NCBI RefSeq assembly: GCF_016583565.1
Contig: NZ_NRRF01000043.1
Location: forward strand, 1-44,579
DNA length: 44,579 nucleotides
Direction of reading: 5' to 3'
From: Thiocystis violacea
Lineage (GTDB): Bacteria; Pseudomonadota; Gammaproteobacteria; Chromatiales; Chromatiaceae
The position numbers and the translations under genes are program-made. The notes beneath the pieces were generated by a model that saw nothing but the letters and a program-made list of their open reading frames with translations, did not search any database and was not told the DNA's origin. Shown in pieces: positions 1 to 7,834 of this stretch. How positions within the stretch are numbered: the stretch's first letter is position 1; every line of letters starts with the position of its first letter.

Positions 1-87
1 CGACCAGCGGGTGCGTGACGGCAATTATGTCGCGTAGCGTGTGCTCAACCGAGGAGCCGGATGCGGTAGTCCCGCACGTCCGGATCT

Positions 88-119
88 GTGGGAGCCGCGG
101 GTGCGTAAGCACCCGTGGC
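88..119. repeat. REP-like palindrome
   Basis: The element begins GTGGGAGC and folds into an 11-bp stem (94-104 with 109-119, one G-T pair) around a GTAA loop. The same GTGGGAGC head followed by a GC-rich hairpin occurs at 27299-27320. This layout is typical of repetitive extragenic palindromes in gammaproteobacteria. Only these two copies are visible here, so family membership is inferred. Confidence 0.5.
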
Positions 120-140
120 CACCCGGTACCAGTCGTCTTC

Positions 141-221
141 GGTAGGGTGGACAAGCGCGGCGCAGTCCACCAACAACGGCGCGGGGTTCGGTGGACTTCG
201 CTCTCGCTCGTCCACCCTACC
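141..221. repeat. Long nested inverted repeat (REP/MITE-like)
   Basis: The outer arms GGTAGGGTGGAC (141-152) and GTCCACCCTACC (210-221) are perfect complements. Inner arms AGTCCACC (164-171) and GGTGGACT (190-197) nest inside them, so the 81 bases can form one long imperfect hairpin. GTAGGGTG-type palindromes are common dispersed repeats in several bacterial groups. It carries no open frame. Confidence 0.6.
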
Positions 222-336
222 GGTCCAACCGATGACCAAGGCCGGCATCGCGCAGCGCTTCCACAGGAATCATAGGGTCGCCAGGACGCCCGCGATCGTC
301 GATCGCTCCCCAGGCCCAATCCGTACGACCGAACCC

Positions 337-972
337 ATGCAAAGGCCAGTGACCCGTCAATTCCTCTTCGCCGTGATTGCGCGTGTCTCGCTGCTGACGG
401 TCATCTCTTTCGCCACGATTACGGCCATGGCTGAATCGCTGGATACGCCGGCGCAAGCCATGGCGCATGCAATCGCTCGGATGATGGAGAGCATGGGGTT
501 CAACGGATCGGCGGGCTATGGCCCGTCCGGCTCCGCGCCACCCATGCCGGCGGATGGCTGGCCGTCGGCCTTCGGTGCCTTGCCGGGCATGTCCGGGCCA
601 GGCGGGCCGATGTCGCCCGGGTCGGGCGGCTCGCCCATGAGTCAAATGTCGCAGATGGGGGAGCGTCTCTACCGCAGTCTGCCCATGCAGGGCGGAGACG
701 GCTCAGGCGCCGGCCCGCTGGAGGGTCTGTGGGAGGACAACCAAGGCGGCGTGCTCATCGTGCAGGGCGGGTTCTACCGGCTCTACTCGCAATGTCGCGG
801 CTATATCGAAGGCCGCATCCGCGTGAGCAATGATCAGGTCGAGCTGGGCAATTCCCGGGAGAACATCACTCAGACCTTCGACATGGCGTTGGACCAGGGG
901 CGTCTGGTGCTGCGCAGCCCCAGCGGTACGGTGTTTCTCTACCGGCGTCTGGTGCTCGGCCAGGATCGCTGA
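337..972 (+). CDS. Exported Gly/Met-rich hypothetical protein
   Basis: This 211-residue protein of unknown function is probably periplasmic or secreted. The ATG at 337 was chosen because it opens a typical signal peptide: basic start, hydrophobic stretch to about residue 30, ending near TAMA-ES. In-frame sequence upstream of 337 lies in the repeats. Residues about 33-115 are low-complexity, rich in Gly, Met, Ser and Pro. The last 85 residues form a compact beta-like domain starting GLWEDNQGGVLIV, which resembles the small 'fold-and-display' domains of exported proteins, but I do not recognise a family. It converges on the TPM-domain gene, with only 10 bases between the two stop codons and no visible terminator. 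Confidence 0.75.
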   Translation: MQRPVTRQFLFAVIARVSLLTVISFATITAMAESLDTPAQAMAHAIARMMESMGFNGSAGYGPSGSAPPMPADGWPSAFGALPGMSGPGGPMSPGSGGSPMSQMSQMGERLYRSLPMQGGDGSGAGPLEGLWEDNQGGVLIVQGGFYRLYSQCRGYIEGRIRVSNDQVELGNSRENITQTFDMALDQGRLVLRSPSGTVFLYRRLVLGQDR

Positions 973-982
973 GCCGCACCGC

Positions 983-2260
983 TCAGGGCGCGGGATGGGA
1001 GAGCGCCAAGCGCTGCTCGCCGCGCTGCACGGTGATGGTGACCAACTCGCCGCTGTCGACGGTGTAGAGGTGGCTGAAGACCCATTGCATGCTGGGTTGC
1101 TTCTCGCCGTCCAACTCCAGGATCTTGTCGCCGACCTTGAGCCCCATCTTTTCGCCGATCGAGCCAGGGTCGATGGAGAGGACGACCAGGTCCTCGCTCC
1201 TGAAGGTGAAGCACCAGCGACAGCGGTCTTCCTGAGAGGCGTTTGGCGGCGTTTCGGGAAAGGCGAACGAAAATTCACCGGCCCCCCAGGGGATGCTCCA
1301 GTGGTTGTTCTCGTCGAAGCGGATGTACTTCTGCATCTTGACGAAATCGATGCGCCACCTGCCTTCCTCGCGCCGCAGAAAATAGGGATTGCAGACACGC
1401 GGCTCCGGGTCGTACTGAACCACGGCGTTCCTGCCATGGATCTGATAGCGCTCGGCGGTGCAGCGGCGATGCTCGCGCGCGACGTTGCGCATCTGCGTCT
1501 TGGTCACCACCCAATCCTTCAACATTTCTTGTGATGCCTTGGTGTAGATGTCCAGGTCCGGGCGTGCGTTACCTTCCTCCATGGCCTGGATGTAGGCATC
1601 GATGGTCTTGATGGGACTGCCCTGCGAGCTGACGTCGGGCATCGGGGTCAGGATATCCGGGGCCGGCGCCGTGGTGGCCTGACTGATGCCGGGAGCGCTG
1701 GGGGTGGGCTCGGGCGTCTTGGAGGCGTCGAACGCCATGTCCTTGGTCGCCTCCTGGGCCCGGGTCACGATCAGCTCGGAGGTTGCCACGATCCCCTCAC
1801 CGACATGCTGATCGCTGAAGAAGGGCGCCATCTGGCCGTTCTCGATGTGCTCGACGAAGGTCTCCGTATAGACCTCGCTGAGGTCCTCGCCCACTTCGAG
1901 GCGTACCTGCCGCGAGCGCGGATTGACCACGAGCAGCAAGCCGCGTCCGGAGTCGTAGAAGGTGCCGGCTTCGAGCGAGTCGAACCGCTCGAGGGCCAGC
2001 GCGTCGAGGTCCGCACCCTCGGTCGTGGTGATCACGCGATAGTCGATGCCATAGTCGTCGAGCAGGGCGTTGTGGTAGTCCACGAGGAAGGCGGATTCCG
2101 TTTCCGTGAGCACGCTGGCCTCGTCCATGAGCAGCTGGATCTTGACCACGGGGGAAACGTTCAGCATGAAACTGAAGTTGAAGAGGCCAACCGCCAGCAG
2201 GCAGGCGGCGAGGAAGAAACGGAGCCTGCGGATCGTTTCTGTGTCTCGGTTGAAGGTCAT
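983..2260 (-). CDS. TPM / NTF2-like / PDZ fusion membrane protein
   Basis: This is a 425-residue inner-membrane-anchored protein. The start (2260) gives MTFNRDTETIRRL, a basic segment followed by one membrane helix (about residues 17-38); the open frame upstream overlaps the next gene. Residues about 40-170 match the TPM domain (TLP18.3/Psb32/MOLO-1 family), with the expected segments DYGIDYRVITT and DSGRGLLLVVNPRSRQ. Residues about 230-340 look like an NTF2-like fold, and the C-terminus (about 355-425) is a PDZ domain with DPGSIGEKMGLKVGD. TPM proteins are tied to membrane-protein or photosystem quality control in some lineages; here the role is unknown. The TauE/SafE gene lies upstream on the same strand, 124 bases away. 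Confidence 0.8.
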   Translation of the reverse strand: MTFNRDTETIRRLRFFLAACLLAVGLFNFSFMLNVSPVVKIQLLMDEASVLTETESAFLVDYHNALLDDYGIDYRVITTTEGADLDALALERFDSLEAGTFYDSGRGLLLVVNPRSRQVRLEVGEDLSEVYTETFVEHIENGQMAPFFSDQHVGEGIVATSELIVTRAQEATKDMAFDASKTPEPTPSAPGISQATTAPAPDILTPMPDVSSQGSPIKTIDAYIQAMEEGNARPDLDIYTKASQEMLKDWVVTKTQMRNVAREHRRCTAERYQIHGRNAVVQYDPEPRVCNPYFLRREEGRWRIDFVKMQKYIRFDENNHWSIPWGAGEFSFAFPETPPNASQEDRCRWCFTFRSEDLVVLSIDPGSIGEKMGLKVGDKILELDGEKQPSMQWVFSHLYTVDSGELVTITVQRGEQRLALSHPAP

Positions 2261-2384
2261 GGGTACGCGGTCGGCAGCTTCGTGGTCGGATCCATCGCGA
2301 CAGAGGTCGTGGGGGAACGGCAATGATACGACTCGTGCCTCGTATTTTCCCACTCCAGACTCTGTGCGTGTCTCCGCCAGGCCC

Positions 2385-3182
2385 TCAGCCGAGGGCCAGT
2401 TTGGCCGCGATGAGCAGGAGCAGGACCCCGAACATGCGTTTGAGAACCTGCACCGGCAGCGCATGGGCCAGACGGGTTCCGAGCGGTGCGGTCGGCATGC
2501 TGGCGAGGAGCATGGCGACAACGGCCGGCCAGTAGACGAATCCGGAGCTCAGATCGGGAAGCCCGGCCCGTCCCAGGCCGGCAAGGATGAATCCGATCGT
2601 GCCGGCGATCGCGATCGGCAGACCGCAGGCGGCAGAGGTGCCGACGGCCTTGCGCATATCGATTCCCCGGTTGCTCAGAAAGGGGACCGTCAGTGTCCCT
2701 CCACCGATTCCGACCAGGGCGGAGAGCATGCCGATTCCGCCACCCACACCCCAGAGACCGAGACGGCCGGGCATGACGCGCGTCGGGACCGAGCGCGCAA
2801 CGGGCAAGAGCATCCGCGCGCCGACGAAGGCGAGAAAGACGGCGAAGAGTCGCTTCAGCCAGAGATCCGGGATCTGGGCCGCGAAGGCGGCGCCCGCCCA
2901 GGCGCCGAGGACGATGCCGGGCGTCAGGCTCACGAAGAGATCCCAGCGCACGCCCGCGCGGCGGTGATGCGCAAGCGTGGAGGCGGCGCCGGTCCCGATG
3001 ATGGTCGCCAGCGAGGTGCCGACGGCGAGGTGGGGAATCCAATCCTGCGCGAGTTCGCCGTGGGTGAAGACCAGGATCAGGGCAGGGACCATGATGGCCC
3101 CTCCGCCGACGCCGAAGAGTCCGGCAAGTAGCCCGGACAGGGCGCCGATGAGGAGGTAGGAGACGAGCTCGGGAAACGGCAT
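2385..3182 (-). CDS. TauE/SafE family sulfite/anion exporter
   Basis: A 265-residue polytopic membrane protein of the TSUP (TauE/SafE, formerly DUF81) family. The two internally repeated halves are visible: each has a GxGGG motif after a helix, FGVGGGAIMVPALI near residue 24 and VGIGGGTLTVPFLS near residue 155. About seven or eight hydrophobic helices span the protein and length is normal for the family. TSUP members move sulfite, thiosulfate, sulfonates or other small anions across the inner membrane; the substrate cannot be read from sequence. Export of sulfur oxyanions would suit a sulfur-oxidising host, but that is inference. The start at 3182 is the first Met before the first helix. Confidence 0.88.
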   Translation of the reverse strand: MPFPELVSYLLIGALSGLLAGLFGVGGGAIMVPALILVFTHGELAQDWIPHLAVGTSLATIIGTGAASTLAHHRRAGVRWDLFVSLTPGIVLGAWAGAAFAAQIPDLWLKRLFAVFLAFVGARMLLPVARSVPTRVMPGRLGLWGVGGGIGMLSALVGIGGGTLTVPFLSNRGIDMRKAVGTSAACGLPIAIAGTIGFILAGLGRAGLPDLSSGFVYWPAVVAMLLASMPTAPLGTRLAHALPVQVLKRMFGVLLLLIAAKLALG

Positions 3183-3570
3183 GGTGTGGGCGTCTCAAAG
3201 GTGCGAAAGGACTGCCGACAGGAGCGGCGCGTTCAGCCCGGCGTGCCTGTCCGCCTGGGGATGCGCGTTGAGCCTCGTTGCAGAGGGCTCGCAGGACTCA
3301 TGGCGAGGCCAGAAGCGGGTGCGCGCGCTGCGGTATCCGGCGACGCTCTCGCGTGTGTGGAGGTGGTGTCGGAGAAGCAGTGGAGAACGACCGCGACAGT
3401 GCTGCGGGCGGCGTTTTCGCTCAATCAGAAGGAGGCGGGTCATGTGTGCCTGAGCACGCGCGCGGCCGAGCGCCGGTGTCCCCGCGACAGTGCGAGGAGA
3501 GTGTCTCGGGCACCGGTCCCCGCGGTCGTGGTCGCAGCTGGCGCGGGCCGAGCGATCTACTCTGGATCTC
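3183..3570. other. Intergenic region, no gene seen
   Basis: Several open frames cross this stretch on both strands, but their predicted proteins are Arg/Ser/Ala-rich out-of-frame products without ribosome-binding sites. It probably carries the promoter of the TauE/SafE gene and the 3' end of the LuxR-type transcript. I see no clear terminator hairpin. Confidence 0.5.
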
Positions 3571-4665
3571 CTAGAGTCTGGCCTTGGACGCCAGTTCGGT
3601 CATCGGCGTCAGCTCGGCTTCCAGCCCCAGGACCTTGGAGATCATGGCGGTGCGGCTACGCACCTCGATCTTGCCGTAGATCCGGCGTAAGTGGTCTTTC
3701 ACCGTCTTTTCGTCGATGCGGAGCTCGGTGGCGATATCGGCATTGGAGAGTCCGCGCATCACGCAGAGCGCGACTTGCACTTCGCGCCGCGACAATCGGC
3801 TGTGGACGAGCCTGCTTGCCAATGCATGGCGTCTTTGAATCGGCTCGATCACTAGGATCGTCACCCCGGAATCTCGCCCGCGCGGGCGCTCATGCGCGCC
3901 TCCGAGATCCTGAAGGTCCAGCCAGCTCAGCAGGCTGCGCGAGGTCATCGGCAAGATCCGCAGGCGGAAGACCCCGGCATCCTCGCTGCGCCAAATGGCT
4001 CGGGCGATGGCAAGGGCTCGGATGGTGTCGGGGTCGAGCTGAGACATGACGTACTGCGCGACGCCATTGCCATAGACCAGCTGATCATCGCTCGTCAGGG
4101 CCAGCAGCCCGATATCGGGCTCCATGGACTGGGTGTCCGCCGACTTGTGCAGGACCGCGGATGTGGCGATGTGCGGGGCGATGGTGTCGATCAGCTCCAT
4201 CTCCTGCGCGCTGAAGTCCGGCGAACTCGCGCGCCTGTGCAGTCGCAATAGGGCGATTGGCTGATCGCGCCACCCAGCGATGACATTCACGGCGTGCTCG
4301 AACTGGAAGGCGGACCGGATGTCCGCGACCTTGGTCTGGGACCAGGCTGGCGTGGCCAGCAGTGGCGATAGACTGTTGGTCTGGTTCAGGCGTGTCGGGC
4401 AGCAGGAATCGAGTAGGCAGGGGTCCAGAGCCGCGTGGCGGCCGAGGTAGTCCTCGATGAGCCCCGCGTCGCGGCCGGCGCAAACGCCTGGCGTGACCTC
4501 GTAGCGTCCCCGATCGATCTCGAGCAGGGCAGCCGCATCGAAGGGGACGAACACCTGCAAACAGGCGAGCAGCTCCTTCGTCAGCTGCGTATAGGCGCGC
4601 GTTGCGTACAGCGAATTGATGAGATCGAGCAGGTGGCTCTTGGACGGGGATACAGGCTCTTTCAT
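3571..4665 (-). CDS. LuxR-type (GerE HTH) transcriptional regulator
   Basis: A 364-residue DNA-binding regulator. The C-terminal 65 residues are a LuxR/GerE helix-turn-helix, with the typical LSRREVQVALCVMRGLSN followed by DIATELRIDEKTVKDHLRRI. The N-terminal 200 residues resemble a GAF-like sensory domain (LDLINSLYA... FDAAALLEID); there is no receiver domain and no acyl-homoserine-lactone-binding signature that I recognise. The start at 4665 is preceded by ACGGAG six to eight bases upstream. It stands alone, with long intergenic regions on both sides, so its targets are unknown. The neighbouring TauE/SafE gene is a possible target only by position. Confidence 0.85.
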   Translation of the reverse strand: MKEPVSPSKSHLLDLINSLYATRAYTQLTKELLACLQVFVPFDAAALLEIDRGRYEVTPGVCAGRDAGLIEDYLGRHAALDPCLLDSCCPTRLNQTNSLSPLLATPAWSQTKVADIRSAFQFEHAVNVIAGWRDQPIALLRLHRRASSPDFSAQEMELIDTIAPHIATSAVLHKSADTQSMEPDIGLLALTSDDQLVYGNGVAQYVMSQLDPDTIRALAIARAIWRSEDAGVFRLRILPMTSRSLLSWLDLQDLGGAHERPRGRDSGVTILVIEPIQRRHALASRLVHSRLSRREVQVALCVMRGLSNADIATELRIDEKTVKDHLRRIYGKIEVRSRTAMISKVLGLEAELTPMTELASKARL

Positions 4666-5065
4666 GCTCCGTGACCTTTTTCAGCTCATGCGGTTAGCCG
4701 ATAGCGCGATGTCCAGAGCTCGACGGCTGCATGGCTCATCGCGTGAGATGCGCTGATTCAGAGCCGGCTCGCGGAGACCATCGCTATAAGGGCATTTCGG
4801 AGACGAAGCTGCCCACATCGGGGAATGCACTTCGATCTCAAGTGTCCAGAGTCTACGATGATCGACCAAGCGTGACTAGCGAGATGCGGGATGACAGCAC
4901 CAAGGGCCGAGGGTCATCGCGCACGTCAGCCGGTCACCGATCGTCGCTCGGTTGCCGATGCGAGTGTCACAGGCTGTGACGATCAGCACCTTGGTGTATC
5001 GCCCCGCGTGTATCGCCTAAGAGTCACTCGAGAGTCACTCGAGGGTCACTCGGCCGCCGTTGGCC
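4666..5065. other. Intergenic region with an 11-bp tandem repeat
   Basis: I find no supportable gene. The stretch holds the presumed promoter of the LuxR-type gene near its left end and the short tandem repeat at 5021-5053 near its right end. Confidence 0.5.
5021..5053. repeat. Tandem repeat, three 11-bp units
   Basis: Three head-to-tail copies of GAGTCACTCGA are present; the third has two changes. Each unit contains the near-palindrome GAGTCACTC. It sits 13 bases beyond the stop codon of the PsiE-like gene, so it may be part of that transcript's 3' end or a protein-binding array. Confidence 0.8.
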
Positions 5066-5494
5066 TCAGCGGTGCCCCTCCTCGTGGTGCTCGGCATGAT
5101 CCTGCGCATCCGCGCTGAAACGCTGGCTGAAGCGGATGATCAGAATGGCGAGACTCACGAGCAGGATGGCGCCACTCTCATAAATCAGATTCTCTGGAGC
5201 AATATTCTTGCCTTGTAGAACGATCAGCCGTGACAGGGCCGTGACGGCGATGAACATAGGGTAGGTGAAGGGCACGGCGCGCCTGAGAAAGTAGACGTTC
5301 GCCATGGCCATGATCTCGATGAAGATGAACATCAGCAAGAGGTCTTCGAGTCTCACGGCAGCGTTCTGATAGATGCCGACGATGAGCTGGGCGATGCCGA
5401 TCAGCGCCAAGCCACCGACCCCGACCAGGACCAGCTTCTCGATGTAGAGGAAGAGGGTCGAGAGCCAGGCGTCGAGCTTTGTGGGTGCCTTCAT
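5066..5494 (-). CDS. PsiE-like phosphate-starvation-inducible membrane protein
   Basis: A 142-residue inner-membrane protein similar in length and layout to PsiE of E. coli. About four hydrophobic helices are visible: LYIEKLVLVGVGGLALIGIA, LLLMFIFIEIMAMANVYF, FTYPMFIAVTALSRLIVL and SGAILLVSLAILIIRF. The C-terminus is His-rich (DHAEHHEEGH). The start at 5494 was preferred over upstream Met codons because GGAGA lies seven bases before it and the protein then begins like PsiE. The biochemical role of the family is unknown; E. coli psiE responds to phosphate starvation. It follows the RTX gene on the same strand after about 140 bases. Confidence 0.82.
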   Translation of the reverse strand: MKAPTKLDAWLSTLFLYIEKLVLVGVGGLALIGIAQLIVGIYQNAAVRLEDLLLMFIFIEIMAMANVYFLRRAVPFTYPMFIAVTALSRLIVLQGKNIAPENLIYESGAILLVSLAILIIRFSQRFSADAQDHAEHHEEGHR

Positions 5495-5611
5495 CAGCGG
5501 GTCTCCTGTGTATCTGCGGTTCGCTCGGGTCATCATCGGCTGCCACGCGGACGGCCGGGGTGGATGGCACCGAGCCATCCACGCGTTTCATTGTCCGCTC
5601 GACGTCCCCAC

Positions 5612-5628
5612 GGGCCGCGGGGCGGCCC
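5612..5628. other. GC-only hairpin after the RTX gene
   Basis: GGGCCGC (5612-5618) and GCGGCCC (5622-5628) pair perfectly around a GGG loop just beyond the RTX stop codon. No T-run follows on the minus strand, so it is not a standard intrinsic terminator. It could protect the RTX mRNA 3' end. Confidence 0.55.
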
Positions 5629-5634
5629 TGGCGG

Positions 5635-7620
5635 TCAGAGGAAGAGCTCGAAGGCGCTCAGGGCCATGGACGGATCGGCGAAGGCGATAGTGAGATCCGC
5701 CTGGAAATCGCCGTCGACGTCGCCCTGAAGCAGGCCGAATTCGTAGCGCAGCTCCCCGGCGTGGCCGCTGAAGTCGGCGTTGTCGATGAAGGTGAAGGAC
5801 TGATCACCATCCAGGTAGAGGCTGGCGTCCATGCCGGTCAAGTCGATTCTGTCTCCCATGCCGAAGTCCGTGATGGTCTCGACGAAGGCGTCGCAGCACT
5901 TCTCGACCGAGGATTCGTAGCGGAAGACGTCGTTGCCGCGTCCTCCCGTGAGGACGTCCGCGCCCAGGCCGCCGATCAGGAGGTCGTCGCCATCGCCGCC
6001 GTCGATCAGATCCCGGCCATAGCCCCCGTCGAGGATGTCGTTACCCGCGTGGCCCGTGAGCAGGTCGTTCCCGTCGCCTCCCGACAGGACATCGTCACCC
6101 TCGCTTCCGGTGACGATCACATCGTTCGCCAACCGGAACACCAAGGATCCCGGCGCTGTCTCGACCAGGCTCTGGCTGCCGTTCAAGGCGATGGAATACT
6201 CGCCGAATCGGTCTCCGTCCGCGTCGATGAACAGGTAGGTCATGTAGCCATCGTCGTCGAGGCGGACCTCATTGCCGGTGCCGCTGAAATCCGCCGCGAA
6301 TCCGATGAAGCGCAGCTCCGATAGCGCGCTGATATCGATGCTGTCCCCGATCCCGAAGTCGCTGAGGATCTCGTATCCCAGCTCGTCCAAGGCCGTGTAC
6401 TTGAAGGTGTCGTTGCCGAGACCGCCGATGAGGGTATCGAAACCCGCCCCGCCGAGGAGCAGGTCGTCTCCGTCTCCGCCATTCAGAATATCGTCGCCTG
6501 TCCCGCCGTCGAGGACGTCATTGCCGGCGCCGCCGTCGAGGTTGTCATCGCCGGCGGCCGCATCCAGCCAGTCGTTGCCTTCGAGACCCTGCAGGAGATC
6601 GTGCCCGTTGCCGCCACGCAGCATGTCGTCGCCGGGCGTCCCGGTCAGCACCTGGTTCAAGGAGGCGATCAGCTGGTTGGAGCCAGGCGCCGACTCCTCC
6701 AGCATCAAGGATCCGGCCGGATACAGGGCGATCATCTGGTCGCCGAATCCATCGCCGTCGCTGTCGAACTCGATGTTGCCGAATGCGTAGGGACCGTATC
6801 CGTAGTGCTCGTAGCGATACTCACCGGGCGTGCCCGAGAAGGAGGCATCTCCGATGAAGCTGATTCCCAGGATGTCGAGGTCGATGCGGTCGCCGGGAGA
6901 GAAGTCGGCGATGGTGTCCACATTGATGTCATCGGGGCGGGTGAAGCGGAAGACGTCGTCTCCGGCTCCGCCTCGATAGGTGTCCGTTCCGAGACCACCG
7001 GTCAGGACATCCGACCCCTCGTCGCCGATCAGCGTGTCGTTGCCGCCACCGCCCTCCAGGATATCGTCGCCGCCCAGGCCGAGGAGAGTGTCGTTTCCCG
7101 CCCCGCCGTGCAAGGTCTCGCCGAGCGCGCTGCCGACCAGGGTCTGGTCGGCAGCCAGCGTCAGGATGCCCGAGCCGGCCCTGGTTTCGATCAGATTGGT
7201 CGCCGCGTTGAAAGACAGCGCGATGTCGCCGATGGCATCGCCGTCCGTGTCGATGGTGAGGGCGCCGAAATCGAACCGCATCTCGCCGGCGACGCCATGG
7301 AACTGCTCATTGCCGATGAAGGTCCGCCGAGCGGCCGGGATCGCCGAGAAGTCGAGCACGTCGTCGAGGCTGAAATCGACGATGCGGTCTCCGTCGGCGC
7401 TGCTGAAGTTGGCGAATCTGACGCTGTCTCGGCCCGCGCCGCCGTGCAAGATGTCCGGCCCGGGGCCGCCGATCAGGATGTCGTCGCCCGCCCCGCCGGA
7501 CAGGGTGTCGGTCCCGGTGCCCCCGTTGAGCCTGTCATTGCCCGCCAGACCGTAGAGGGTGTCCCAGCCTGCCGTACCAGTGATCGTCTCGTTTCCAGGT
7601 GTGCCCAGTGTGATCGCCAT
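5635..7620 (-). CDS. Secreted RTX (calcium-binding repeat) protein
   Basis: A 661-residue protein made almost wholly of RTX repeats, probably exported by a type I secretion system and folded by calcium outside the cell. GGxGxDxLxGG nonapeptides occur in four blocks (about residues 15-70, 165-220, 330-410, 520-580). Each block is followed by a roughly 80-residue module with DFS/DFG-GDxID, FIG, FSGxxGE and an acidic loop (DTDGDAIGD, DSDGDGFGD, DADGDRFGE, DVDGDFQAD). No catalytic domain is present. The C-terminus ends SAFELFL, a short hydrophobic tail typical of type I signals. The start at 7620 has GGAG nine bases upstream. No HlyB/HlyD/TolC-like exporter lies in the window. Confidence 0.88.
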   Translation of the reverse strand: MAITLGTPGNETITGTAGWDTLYGLAGNDRLNGGTGTDTLSGGAGDDILIGGPGPDILHGGAGRDSVRFANFSSADGDRIVDFSLDDVLDFSAIPAARRTFIGNEQFHGVAGEMRFDFGALTIDTDGDAIGDIALSFNAATNLIETRAGSGILTLAADQTLVGSALGETLHGGAGNDTLLGLGGDDILEGGGGNDTLIGDEGSDVLTGGLGTDTYRGGAGDDVFRFTRPDDINVDTIADFSPGDRIDLDILGISFIGDASFSGTPGEYRYEHYGYGPYAFGNIEFDSDGDGFGDQMIALYPAGSLMLEESAPGSNQLIASLNQVLTGTPGDDMLRGGNGHDLLQGLEGNDWLDAAAGDDNLDGGAGNDVLDGGTGDDILNGGDGDDLLLGGAGFDTLIGGLGNDTFKYTALDELGYEILSDFGIGDSIDISALSELRFIGFAADFSGTGNEVRLDDDGYMTYLFIDADGDRFGEYSIALNGSQSLVETAPGSLVFRLANDVIVTGSEGDDVLSGGDGNDLLTGHAGNDILDGGYGRDLIDGGDGDDLLIGGLGADVLTGGRGNDVFRYESSVEKCCDAFVETITDFGMGDRIDLTGMDASLYLDGDQSFTFIDNADFSGHAGELRYEFGLLQGDVDGDFQADLTIAFADPSMALSAFELFL

Positions 7621-7712
7621 CGTCGCATCTCCATGATTCAGGAAAGGGCGCGTTCCCCCGTCGAAGGCTTTCATCCGGCCAAGTCCCAATGGCGTCCCAT
7701 GCGTTCGCGCAA

Positions 7713-7748
7713 GGGTCAAGGGTCAAGGGCGGTGCGGTGCCTTGACCC
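7713..7748. promoter_or_regulatory. Direct and inverted repeat upstream of the RTX gene
   Basis: GGGTCAAGG (7720-7728) pairs perfectly with CCTTGACCC (7740-7748), and GGGTCAA is also repeated directly at 7713. The element lies about 95 bases before the RTX start and 87 bases after the hda stop. It may be an operator for the RTX promoter or a hairpin ending the hda transcript; no T-run supports the second. Confidence 0.4.
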
Positions 7749-7834
7749 TGTAAAGAATAGGAGAAAGTCGAAGCCGGAACGAAGTGGCCTCGCGCTCACA
7801 CGTCCTCGCCTCGGCCCCCACGCCGGACCGGCCC

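Larger units (their letters stand above)
1..336. other. Repeat-rich intergenic region
   Basis: I see no convincing gene before the exported protein that starts at 337. The stretch holds two palindromic elements, listed separately, and otherwise nothing recognisable. The open frames crossing it have no ribosome-binding site and only read through the palindromes. Confidence 0.6.

Noticed and set aside
88..221. Left-edge palindromes as a CRISPR array
   Set aside because: There is no regular repeat-spacer spacing and no cas gene in the window.
5612..5628. GC-only hairpin after the RTX gene as an intrinsic terminator
   Set aside because: No T-run follows on the minus strand, so it was listed only as a hairpin.
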